Source: Chrysopilus asiliformis (taxonomy: Eukaryota > Arthropoda > Insecta > Diptera > Rhagionidae). Taken from it: a DNA stretch of 64,000 bases. Below the pieces are notes generated by a model. That model had not been told where the DNA came from. It saw nothing but the letters and a program-made list of their open reading frames with translations, and did not search any database. The translations under genes and the position numbers were made by a program. This document shows positions 40,475 through 50,034 of the stretch, in pieces; position 1 is the stretch's first letter; each line of letters opens with the position of its first letter. The DNA lies in contig OZ035960.1 in NCBI GenBank assembly GCA_964034945.1, positions 63,603,470 to 63,667,469 on the forward strand, written 5' to 3'.

Positions 40475-40735
40475 CCCGGCTATTCTCGGAGGCGGCTATT
40501 CTCGGAACGTTTCGGATTTTTCGTTACGTTACGGATTACGAATCTCGCCGAAATGTTTTTTCCGTAATCCAAATCCGAAACGTTTGAAAGATCGTATTCG
40601 AAACGTTTGAAAGATCGGTAACGAAACGTTTATGTTTCGGAATTATATTCACCATATTCACCTCATTCCGAAATTTGAATAGTTTTGTTTTGTTTATATT
40701 TATTTACTAGTGTTTAACTTATATTAGAGTAATAC

Positions 40736-41933
40736 TAGCAGACCCTTCGTTGGCAGCTAAAAGTTTTTTGTATAAATTTTAGAATGCCAAAAAACCATAA
40801 ATAACATAAAACGTTTTGGGAAAAAAATGTTATCCTTACAGGACTTCTCGGTTAGAATTTTGAAATTCCAACTCCAGATTCGTGATAAGCAACCCTAAAA
40901 ACGTCCCAAAGACTGTTTTTGCGAGAAAAATTGGAAAAAGAAGGACATTTCCGTTATCCTTACAGGACCTTCCGTTAAGCAGCGACCTCGAAAACCCCTT
41001 AGTGGCAATCGTTTCAAGAAAAATTGGAAAAGGACATTTGCGTTAACCTTGCAGGACTTTTCGGTTAGAATTTTGAAATTCCAACACCGGATTCGTGATC
41101 AGCGACCCCAAAAACACCCTAATGATGATTTTTCCCAGTAAAAACTGGAAAAAGGATATTTGGGTTATTCTTACAGGACCTTCCGTTTCGAATTTTGAAA
41201 ATCTAATATCGGATTCGTGATCAGCGATCCCAAAAACCCCATAACGCCGATTTTCCCCGGTAAAAATGGAAAAAAGGATATTTTCGTTATCCTTACAGGA
41301 CCTTCGGTTTCGAATTTTAAAATTCCAACAGCAGAGCCGTGGTCAGCGACCCCAAAAACGCTATAATGCAAATTTTTCCGGGGAAAAATGGGAAAAAGGA
41401 TATTTTTATTATCCTTACAGGACCTTCCGTTTCGAATTTTGAAAATCTAATACCGGATTCGTGATCAGCGACCCCAAAAACCCCATGGTGCACATTTTTC
41501 CATGGAAAAATGGGAAAAAGGATGTTTTCATTATCCTTACAGGGCCTTCCGTTTCGAATTTTGAAAATCTAATACCGGATTCGTGATCAGCGATCCCAAA
41601 AACCCTATAATGCAAATTTTTCCGGGGAAAAATGGGAACAGGATATTTGTATTATCCGTACAGGACCTTCTGTTTCGAATTTTGAAAATCTAATACCGGA
41701 TTCGTGATTACCGACCCCAAAAACCCTATAATGCAAATTTTTCCGGGGAAAAATGGGAAAAAGGATATTTTCGTTATCCTTACAGGACCTTCTGTTTCAA
41801 ATTTTGAAAATCTAAAACCTGCTCCTGGCAACGCAGATCATTTTGCAAAAAACCGCGTAAAAATCGGTCCAGTAGTTTTTGAGTTTTGTAATCACAAACA
41901 AACAGACAGACAAACATCCATTTTTATATATAT
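40736..41933 (-). mobile_element. Minisatellite HINE-like unit, first of a tandem pair
   Basis: Starts TAGCAGACCCTTCGTTGGCA, contains about nine units of roughly 122 bp, and ends with AAAATCGGTCCAGTAGTTTT, CAAACAGACAGACAAAC and a TATATATATA run. The unit (ACAGGACCTTCCGTTTCG, CAGCGACCCCAAAAACCCC, TTTTTCCGG, AAAGGATA-7 nt-TATCCTT) is the reverse-complement-oriented cousin of the minisatellite in Helitron-like elements A to D. Confidence 0.7.
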
Positions 41934-43600
41934 ATAGCAGACCCTTCGTTGGCAGCTAAAAGTTTTTTGCATAAATTTTAGAATGCCAAAAAACCATAAA
42001 TAACTTAAAAACTTTTGGGAAAAGACGTTATCCTTACAGGACCTTCCGTTTAGAATTTCAAAAATTTAACACCGGATTCGCGATCAGTGACCCCGGAAAC
42101 CCCCTTATGCAGATTTTTTCCGGGAAAAACGGGAAAAGGATATTTGTATTATCCGTACAGGACCTTCTGTTTCGAACTTTGCAAATCTAATACCGGATTC
42201 GTGATCAGCGACCCCAAAACCCCCTTATGCCGATTTTTCCGGGGAAAAAAGGGAAAAAGGATATTTATCCTTACATGACCTTCCGTTTCGAATTTTGAAA
42301 ATCTAATACCGGATTCGTGATCAGCGACCCCAAAAACCCCATAATACCAATTTTTCCGGCGAAAAAGCGGAAAAAGGATATTTGTATTATCCTTACAGGA
42401 CCTTCTGTTTCGAATTTTAAAATTCCAACAGCAGAGGCGTGATATTCCAAAACCTATTTTTGCGAGAAAAATTGGAAAAATGACATTTCCGTTATCCTTA
42501 CAGGACCTTCCGTTTAGCATTTGAAAAATCGATCACCGGATTCGCGATCAGCGACCTCAAAAATCCCTTAGTGTCAATTGTTTCAAGAAAAATTGGAAAA
42601 AGGACATTTGCGTTATCCTTACAGGACTTCTCGGTTAGAATTTTGAAATTCCAACTCCAGATTCGTGATAAGCAACCCTAAAAACCTCCCAAAGACTGTT
42701 TTTGCGAGAAAAATGGGAAAAAGGACATTTCCGTTATCCTTACAGGACCTTCCGTTAAGCAGCGACCTCGAAAACCCCTTAGTGGCAATCGTTTCAAGAA
42801 AAATTGGAAAAAGGACATTTGCGTTAACCTTGCAGGACTTTTCGGTTGGAATTTTGAAATTCCAACACCGGATTCGTGATCAGCGACCCCAAAAACACCC
42901 TAATGACGATTTTTCCCAGTAAAAACTGGAAATAGGATATTTGGGTTATTCTTACAGGACCTTCCGTTTCGAATTTTGAAAATCTAATATCGGATTCGCG
43001 ATCAGCGCCCCAAAAACCCCCTTATACCGATTTTTCCGAGGAAAAACGGGAAAAAGGATACTTATCCTTACAGGACTTTTCGTTTCGAATTTTGAAAATC
43101 TAATATCGGATTCGTGATCAGCGACCCCAAAAACCGCATAATGCAAATTTTTCCGGGGAAAAATGGGAAAAAGGATATTTTCATTATCCTTACAGGACCT
43201 TCCGTTTCGAATTTTGAAAATCTAATACCGGATTCGTGATCAGCGACCCCAAAAACCATATAATGCAAATTTTTCCGGGGAGAAATGGGAAAAAGGATAT
43301 TTTCATTATCCTTACAGGACCTTCCGTTTCGAATTTTGAAAATCTAATACCGGATTCGTGATTGCCGACCCCAAAAACCCTATAACGCAAATTTTTCCGG
43401 GGAAAAATGGGAAAAAGGATATTTTCGTTATCCTTACAAGACCTTCTGTTTCAAATTTTGAAAATCTAACATAGCTAAAAACCTTCTCCTGGCAACGCAG
43501 ATCATTTTGCAAAAAACCGCGTAAAAATCGGTCCAGTAGTTTTTGAGTTTTGTAATCTCAAACAAACATTGAGTTTTGTAATCTCAAACAAACAAATATA
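41934..43600 (-). mobile_element. Minisatellite HINE-like unit, second of a tandem pair
   Basis: Begins with the same TAGCAGACCCTTCGTTGGCA immediately after the first unit's end. It has about 12 units and ends with the same AAAATCGGTCCAGTAGTTTT segment, where TTGAGTTTTGTAATCTCAAA is duplicated. The arrangement mirrors the head-to-tail pair A-B. Confidence 0.7.
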
Positions 43601-44374
43601 GATTTCACTAATTTCAATAATAGTTAATAATATTTGACTAGTGTTTAATGTAAGTAATAGTGTATTATGGGTAATTTTTGTTTATTTGTGGATTTTAACG
43701 TTTTTTATCGTTCTTTTATGTATGGAAGAGACGTAAAATCGTATTTTAAACACATTTTACATTTATAAATTTTTCGATATGAAGCACCGTTTTTGAGACA
43801 ATTGTAAAAAACTGTTTCATTTGAATGGTGGAGGGGGGAAGGAGTGGTCCGATTTTCCCCGTCCAATAACCATAGAAAAATATACTTCAATAGAACTTTT
43901 GCTCAGAACAAAATTTTTGAAATATTTTCCCTAAAATGAGGGGAAAGTCGCGCTATCTCTTCTTTGCAGCGCGAGCAAATGCCTCTCGCTTCGCATTTGA
44001 GAGGGAATGAGAAAATATATGTCATGTTTCTAAATGTTGAGAACCAATATTGCCAGATATATATTAATGTTTAGTACAAGGAAAAAAATATTTTTGCAAT
44101 CCGTAAATGAAGTAAATGTTTTCAGACTTTTTATTTATAAATAGTGTTAACATTACGAAATTTAGTAAAACTCTTCAATACACTTTTGTTTGTAACTTTT
44201 TTTTCGATCCAAACCCCTGTACAAACAGTTTAAAAAACGCTGGTTTTCAGTTAAAATAAAGAGCATTATAGAGAATTTTCAACTTCTCTATAATGCTCTT
44301 TGCAAGAGTGGAAAAGAAATATTAACGTTTGGTTATTTTTTGTCCATGATTTGTGTTTTGTTAAGTTGAATAAT
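43601..44374. other. Repeat-derived, no gene
   Basis: 43760-43900 shares GAAGCACCGTTTTTGAGACA and GGGAAGGAGTGGTCCGA with segments near 22480 and 49000-49130, so it is another copy of a HINE-like core. A perfect hairpin lies at 44258-44301. Nothing else is recognised. Confidence 0.4.
44258..44301. repeat. Perfect 18-bp hairpin
   Basis: AAAGAGCATTATAGAGAA at 44258-44275 and its exact reverse complement at 44284-44301, separated by 8 nt. No T-run or gene context suggests a terminator. It is more likely a template-switch duplication or a fold of transposon origin. Confidence 0.75.
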
Positions 44375-44977
44375 ACTAAGTTCAGATCGACACAAAATCA
44401 CGTAATTTTGAAGATTTTCGTAATTTTGAACGAAATCTTGCTCGAAATCACGAGATTTCCAGTACATTAACCTGTTTTCAAAAATCACTAAAAGTATGCA
44501 ATTTCCACAAAATTAGGAACGAAATCAAGCAAAAACAATGAATTCAACCCTGCATCACTCATTCAGCTCTCTTGAGTACATCAGTTTTGACATTTGTGCT
44601 GGATTGGAAAGACGGAGATATAAGAAAAAGAAGCCGTGTTCCGCACGCGAAGAGGATATTTTAGTAAACCTGTGGTCTGAAAAAATAAATAAATTGACCT
44701 GTTTTTGATGCGATTAGATATGAAATGGAAAATAATTGTTTATTTTCATTACAGATAATTTCCATTGTCGTCTAAAGTGTCTAATTCTGTTTGCACATAT
44801 TTGATCGATGTTTGGAATTGTATTATTCATCATATTACTAAAATTCATAGCAATCCTACACTAAAATTCATAGCAATCCTGTAGTTGAAATGTCAAACAA
44901 CCTCTGTGTGAACACTTTGGTTTAAGATCTAAATCATTTCGCAAAATTACGTGATTTTGCGTCGGTCTGAACTTAGT
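44375..44977 (+). mobile_element. MITE family 1, copy 1 (about 603 bp)
   Basis: Termini ACTAAGTTCAGATCGACACA and an inverted match ending CTGAACTTAGT. The inverted similarity continues through AAAATCACGTAATTTTG. Flanked by TA-rich ATA/ATA, consistent with a TA or TWA duplication (Tc1/mariner or Harbinger style). Two further copies lie at 50035-51793 and 60834-61445. The short interior frame (ending YKKKKPCSAREEDIL) is conserved between copies but not recognised. Confidence 0.78.
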
Positions 44978-45235
44978 ATAAGAGCGAAAAAAAAATGTTT
45001 TCTGCTCAAGTCATACTTTATTTAATATTATCCTAACAATGAAATTAGTTTGCAGAAGGGTAATAGGAGTTTAGTTTCAGTTATTTTTTTTAGGTACGCC
45101 ATTTTGAAGGTATAAAAGGAGTATAACAAATGTTAGGTTGTATTTTAGAATAGGATATACAAAAACATCCATAAATTTTAAATTTGGCGCTATTTTTAGT
45201 TTTAGTACAAATAAAAGTTATATGGGCAATACCAT
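44978..45235. other. No recognisable feature
   Basis: AT-rich. May include the 3' end of the P-like transposase fragment that follows on the minus strand, but no motif is visible. Confidence 0.4.
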
Positions 45236-45607
45236 CTATTTGACAGTTCTCGTGTTTATAATTGAAGCCATCAAAAAATTATAAGGGAACTGATGGAAGT
45301 AAATGGATTTCCACACGGAAGTAAATGGAGTACCAGAGCTAAAGCTTTGAAATAATGCCCAATTTCGGGTATATTTAGCAAGTGTGGAATATGATGGTAG
45401 AGACACAGTTCGGGATAAAAAATTATAGCTAGCAGGACTACAGTAATATAAAGAAAGAGCAAAACTTTTCATAGCACTGGAATATCTTCTTGCATAAAGT
45501 TTGCATGATTGATTCTTTAGCTGATTCTCTACTAAATTATAAAAATCCGGTTTAAACAATTTGGCCGCATGCATGGATAAGATACTGAAACATGACAAAT
45601 AACTCAA
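45236..45607 (-). pseudogene. P-like (THAP9-type) transposase fragment
   Basis: Minus-strand frame of 123 codons without an ATG at its beginning. It encodes YARRYSSAMKSFALSLYYCS followed by PASYNFLSRTVSLPSYSTLA. This is the start of the catalytic region of P/THAP9-type transposases, where a Y-S-x-E-x-K-x-FALTL-x-FYSPKAY-like block is typical. The THAP domain, the GTP-binding insertion and the catalytic aspartates are all missing. It is not adjacent to the P-like element at 23960-39393 but could have come from the same family. It stops at 45236. Confidence 0.65.
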
Positions 45608-46688
45608 AACAAAAAATCCGCTTGCCTCTCACCTCAACTTGCCTTATATGTTCTGGTACAGATGACAAAGGGGGTCGGGTGTAAAAGAAAATGTCAAATA
45701 GAAATTGTTATATGAGTATGTAGTAGTAGAATAAGTATTGCCAATTGTAACTAGATATACGAATCAGTCATTAAAGAGTCGTCATGTAATAGACATCGTT
45801 TTATTATTAAGACCACGTAACACAAATTTCAGGGATGTGTAAAGTTTTAGTACACGCATGCATTTGCATTTTAGTACAACAAAACACTTTAAGTGCAATT
45901 TTCCCATTGTAATTCAATTTTTTCCCATTAAGAATCTTCAGTAAAATTCCTTTCACCATAAACATGACTAAAAAACACTTAAACAGTTAAAAATTTTTGT
46001 TTTGCTCCATACTTTACAGAAATTTTTAACGTTTAGAATATAGCTGACTAACCCTGATTGCTTGCTTTTAGCATATTTTTTTATGTTTCCTATCTGATGA
46101 ATGTGGTAAAGAGAGAAAGCATATAAAATTCCTAAGTTCATCCCGCTTCCTCTTACACTGGTATATGGAAAACCCCTGAAGCGAGAGTTCTATTTAAGTA
46201 TATTTTTCTATGCAATAACTTAGCCTTACTGTTTGCGAGAAACTCAACTGTACGAAATTTCAAGTCTCTGGCTCAATCCTTTTGAAAGTTATGGTGTTAC
46301 TTTTATTTCATATAATAATTCCATTCCAGAATCATTCTTTTGCGATAAATTCGTGAGCGAATTTTATTTTTCCATTACTAAAATTTTCCATTCCATTCGC
46401 GAATAGAATTTTAAAAATACGAGAATGGAAAAATCAAATTCGTGAGTGAATGAAAACTAAAATTCTCGTGCTAATCATTTGCAAATGAATGATTGAAAAA
46501 GAATTATTCTCCGTATTATGCTTACTACACGATTAATATTAGGCCCGCATCGAATAACAATAAACAATGGACGCGAAACGTTAACTCACAGCACACAAAC
46601 GTTTCGAAAAGTAACATTTGAACGTTTCGGATGGATCCTTCGTAATGTGAATTGCTTCGGAATCTTTGAGACGTAATTTGAAGCAATA
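45608..46688. other. No gene; HINE-like scrap and small palindromic segment
   Basis: 46200-46310 contains ACGAAATTTCAAGTCTCTGG, a further copy of the HINE-like core seen at 22600. 46310-46515 has a loose inverted symmetry (ATAATTCCATTCCAGAATCA against GAATGATTGAAAAAGAATTAT), possibly a decayed MITE. The remainder has no visible feature. Confidence 0.4.
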
Positions 46689-46696
46689 CATAGAGG

Positions 46697-46923
46697 CAGA
46701 GCCGTATTAACAAGTTTGAGCGCCCTGGGCTAAATAAAATTTTGCACCCTAATTCAATTTTATTTTTTAAAATATTCTTTAATTCAAAACAAAGTACTAA
46801 CTTAAATTACAGATACGCTAAATATAAAGAAAATTTAAAAAAAAGCAATCAAAATTTCATCGCCTCAGATCAATGGCGCCCCTGGGCTGTAGCCCAATTA
46901 GCCCTATGGTTAATTGGGCCTTG
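46697..46923. mobile_element. 227-bp hAT MITE
   Basis: A perfect 8-bp target duplication CATAGAGG lies at 46689-46696 and 46924-46931. Ends are CAGAGCCGTATTAAC and, inverted, CAAGGCCCAATTAACC, with GGCGCCCCTGGGCT/AGCGCCCTGGGCT internal to both. This is the style of hAT elements whose termini carry CAGAGCCG and GCCCTGGGC. There is no coding capacity. Confidence 0.8.
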
Positions 46924-46991
46924 CATAGAGGTCTTTTCCACTGCACCACAAACGTTTCGGAAAAATCCGTGACGTTCCGAGAATAGCCGCC

Positions 46992-47479
46992 CAGTTCATG
47001 CTCCCGGTAAAACTAATCTGACCGCAAACCCTAAAGGCTATTCTGCAAAAATGTATACCGCGACGTCTGTCAACACTACATTATGTCAAGGATTGAAACA
47101 TTTGGTTCAATAAAACAAAGTAGGCTTGGAAAATTTAGTAAACCAATCTTACGAGTACAATATTATATTAGATTTTTTTTAAAATAAAAGCCTCTATTTA
47201 AAAATCAAGTTTGTTTGATCGGTCTAGTCTCATTAGAATGACTATATAAAAGTAGAGTGTGGCCATCGTGAAACTCTTGTCCGTTGACATTTTCAAATTG
47301 TCCGTTGAAATTTTCAAATTTTTGAGTCATTATCAGAGATTTGAACGAAAAATGTTGTAATCGATTAGCTTAAAAAATTTAAATTGAAGAAATTCTTTAA
47401 GAAAACTGAAAATAAAGTTGATTTTTCCAACAAAATTTTCGAAATAAGACTAAAAGACGGTTCTAAAACTCTACTCTTA
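46992..47479. other. No recognisable feature
   Basis: AT-rich flank of the mariner element. No frame or repeat of note, apart from a local duplication of TTTTCAAATT in 47288-47320. Confidence 0.4.
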
Positions 47480-48384
47480 ACACATGGATCAATAAGTCCC
47501 GAGACTAACCCAGAGATGACGCTCGTAGTAAACCAGTAACCGCGTCTTTCTAGAGTACTAACCTTTGCTTGAAACGTGTCAAAATTTTAAGTCGATCGGA
47601 CCAGAAACAGCTGAGTTATCGAGGTTGGAGTAAAGTCGTTTTGTAGTTTGTTTAAAAAATGGAAAAAACCGAGTTTCGTGTTCTGATAAAACATTGTTTT
47701 TTAATGGGTAAAAACACCGTGCAAGCGAAACAATGGATTGAAAAATGTTACCCGGACTCTTGTCCATCAAAAGCAACGATTTGTCGGTGGTTTGCCGAGT
47801 TTAAACGTGGTCGTACCGACACAAATGACGCGGAACGCTCGGGTAGACCTGTGGAAGCCGTTACACCGGAAAATGTGAGTGAAGGGACAAAAATTATAAT
47901 GAAAGATCGTAAAGTGAAGCTCCGTGAGATTGCTGAGATAACACAGATATCATATGGAAGTGCATTTACTATCCTTCATGAAAAATTGAGCATGAAAAAG
48001 GTTTTTTCCAAGTGGGTGCCGCGATTGCTTTCGATGGAACAAAAACAGCAACGAGTCGATGATTCAGAAAGCTGTTTATCGCTATTTACTCGCAATAAAA
48101 AAGATTTCTTGCGTCGTTACGTGTCCATGGACGAAACATGGATACATCACTACACTCCAGAGTCGAAGTGGCAGTCATCTGAGTGGCGCACAGCTGGCGA
48201 AAGCCGTCCGAAGCGTCCGAAAACGCAGCAGTCAGCTGGCAAAGTCATGGCGTCAGTTTTTTGGGATACGCATGGCGTGACGATTGTATCACCCTAAAAG
48301 GTGATTATATTGATGAATAAAAAAAAATTTTGCAAAAAAAATGTTGTTTTCATTGTTAGTCTCGGGACTTATTGATCCATGTGT
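47480..48384 (+). mobile_element. mariner element, internally deleted
   Basis: Perfect inverted termini of about 30 bp at 47480-47509 and 48355-48384 (start ACACATGGATCAATAAGTCC), flanked by TA at 47478-47479 and 48385-48386. At 905 bp it is shorter than the usual 1.3 kb. The loss is in the 3' third of the transposase gene. Confidence 0.93.
47659..48297 (+). pseudogene. mariner transposase lacking its C-terminal catalytic residue
   Basis: ATG 47659 opens a 212-codon frame starting MEKTEFRVLIKHCFLMGKN. Two helix-turn-helix domains bind the termini (first around residues 5-50 with WFAEFKRGRTDTNDAERSGR ending it, second around 75-115). SMDETWIHHYTPESKW around residues 155-170 has the first catalytic aspartate, and VFWDTHGVTIV near the end holds the second. 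The remaining roughly 110-130 residues with the D34D third aspartate are gone, and the frame ends at TAA 48295-48297 after VSP. The product could at most bind DNA. Bases just before the 3' terminus (AAAAAAATTTTGCAAAAA) resemble the usual mariner tail, so the deletion is internal. Confidence 0.9.
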
Positions 48385-48413
48385 TATATGGTCACTCTAG
48401 GTCTAATATAGTA

Positions 48414-48900
48414 GGTCTGTTCGATATGAGTCCTGGACTTACTCGGAGTAAAAATTTTTACTCTTTTCTGTTCGATATGAGTCCTGGACTTACTCCGAAC
48501 ACATATCGAACAGAAAAGTGTAAGTCCAGGACTCATCTTTTCAGTCCTGGACTTACTCTTGCTTTTAGCTGGAGTAAACTTTTGACAGCTGATATTTGTC
48601 AGACATGACCATTTTTTTACAGTGTTTGGAAGTCAAGAAAAATTTATAAAATGTGTAATTATGAAAATTTTTATGTTGAAAATCATGATGGAGAATTTCG
48701 AGTATACCAAGTTGAGCGTAAGTTTACAAAACAGGTTTCATGAAATACATTTAATATATTAAACGACAGTTCAAACGTGACTTACTCTGAACTTACTCCA
48801 AGTTGTTCGATAAAAACAAATTCAGAGTAAGAAAATCCGCCATTTTGTGGAGTAAAGTGAAAATACTCCGAGTAAGTCCAGGACTTATATCGAACAGACC
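48414..48900. mobile_element. Foldback MITE, 487 bp
   Basis: Termini GGTCTGTTCGATATGAGTCC (48414) and its near-perfect inverse ending 48900. The inverted match runs about 35 bp through TGGACTTACTCGGAGTA. TAGTA is repeated at 48409-48413 and 48901-48905, so the duplication may be 5 bp or a TA within a palindromic context. Extra internal copies of CCTGGACTTACTC in both orientations lie at 48480-48560. No coding. Confidence 0.8.
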
Positions 48901-48905
48901 TAGTA

Positions 48906-49181
48906 TGTGAAAATATTGTAAATTCGAACTCTTTCTAATGATTTCGAGGTGTGTTTTACACATGCCTCTATGAAAATTTTTCAATTCGGTACAGTTTTCC
49001 AGAAAATTGTCAAAAACTGATATTTTCCCAAAAGGGCGGGAAGGAGTGGTCGGACCAAATTTTGATATAAAGAGGAATCATGTAAAATCGCATTGTAAAT
49101 ACTTTTCTGTTTACAACTTTTTCGATTCAACTCACGGTTTCTGAGAAAATCGCCAAAAACTGCTGTTCTTTTTTTAAAATT
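48906..49181. repeat. HINE-like core copy
   Basis: Contains CGGTACAGTTTTCCAGAAAA, GGGCGGGAAGGAGTGGTCGG and TTTTCGATTCAACTCACGGT. It is related to 43760-43900 (GGGAAGGAGTGGTCCGA) and the left part of 22471-22856. No terminal structure was identified. Confidence 0.4.
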
Positions 49182-49985
49182 GTTCGGGATGGGTTTTTTA
49201 TTTCACGACAAAATCACGACAATTAAGCGACAATTAATCCAATCATTAGTTTCCAGTCCAACGTGCGAATTGCCCGAGTTTTAGGGTGTGTAATGCTTGA
49301 CCATCATATAGCTTTACACGGGGTAATTTTTAAAAACTTTTTTGGGATGGGGTTTTTTTTTATTTCACGACAAAATCACGACAGTTAAGCAACAATTAAT
49401 CCAAAAATTAGTTTCCAGTTCAACGTGCGAAGTACCCGAGTTTTATGTGTGTAATGCTAACTTGACCATCATATAGCTTTACACGGGGTAATTTTTAAAA
49501 AAATGTTTGGGATGGGGATTTTTTTTTATTTCACGACAAAATCACGACAGTTAAGCGACAATTAATCCAATCATTTGTTTCCAGTCCAACGTGCGAATTA
49601 GCCGAGTTTTAGGTTGTGTAATGCTAACTTGACCATCAGTTAGCTTTACACGGAGTAATTTTTAAAAAACTGTTTGGGATGGGTTTTTTTTATTTCACGA
49701 CAAAATCACGACAGTTAAGCGACAATTAATCCAATCATTAGTTTCCAGTCAAACGTGCGAAGTACCCGAGTTTTAGGTGTGTACTGCTTGACCGTCATAT
49801 AGCTTTACACGGAGTGATTTTTAAAAAAATGTTTGGGATGGGTTTTTTTTATTTCACGACAAAATCACGACAATTAAGCGACAATTAATCCAATCATTAG
49901 TTTCCAGTCCAACGTGCGAAGTACCCGAGTTTTAGGTGTGTAATGCTAACTATGCAACATAGTTAGCAATATACACACTTTTTTT
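49182..49985. repeat. Satellite-like tandem repeat, about 160-165 bp, five units
   Basis: Units begin near GGGATGGGTTTTTTATTTCACG at about 49185, 49343, 49507, 49675 and 49833. They contain ACGACAAAATCACGACA, TTAGTTTCCAGTCCAACGTG, CCCGAGTTTTA and TAGCTTTACACGG. A partial unit start (TTTCACGACAAAATTACGAC) lies at 50017. Units differ by roughly one base in twenty. Confidence 0.85.
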
Positions 49986-50034
49986 TAGTAATATGGGCGC
50001 GACAATTTTTTTTCTTTCACGACAAAATTACGAC

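Larger units (their letters stand above)
40475..46991. mobile_element. Possible foldback element with inverted ends
   Basis: GGCGGCTATTCTCGGAACGT at 40491 is matched by its reverse complement at 46972-46991, and the similarity extends through GGATTTTT (31 bp with two or three mismatches). At the left end CGGCTATTCTCGGA is tandemly doubled (40477-40490). CGAAACGTTT motifs recur next to both ends (40578-40640, 46575-46650). The region between holds other insertions, so the two ends may be one old interrupted element. No target duplication was found. Two separate related copies are an alternative. Confidence 0.4.

Noticed and set aside
41171..43512. Series of near-identical 66-codon minus-strand frames
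   Set aside because: They are one open frame per minisatellite unit of the HINE-like arrays. Regular spacing and lack of start context show they are not genes.
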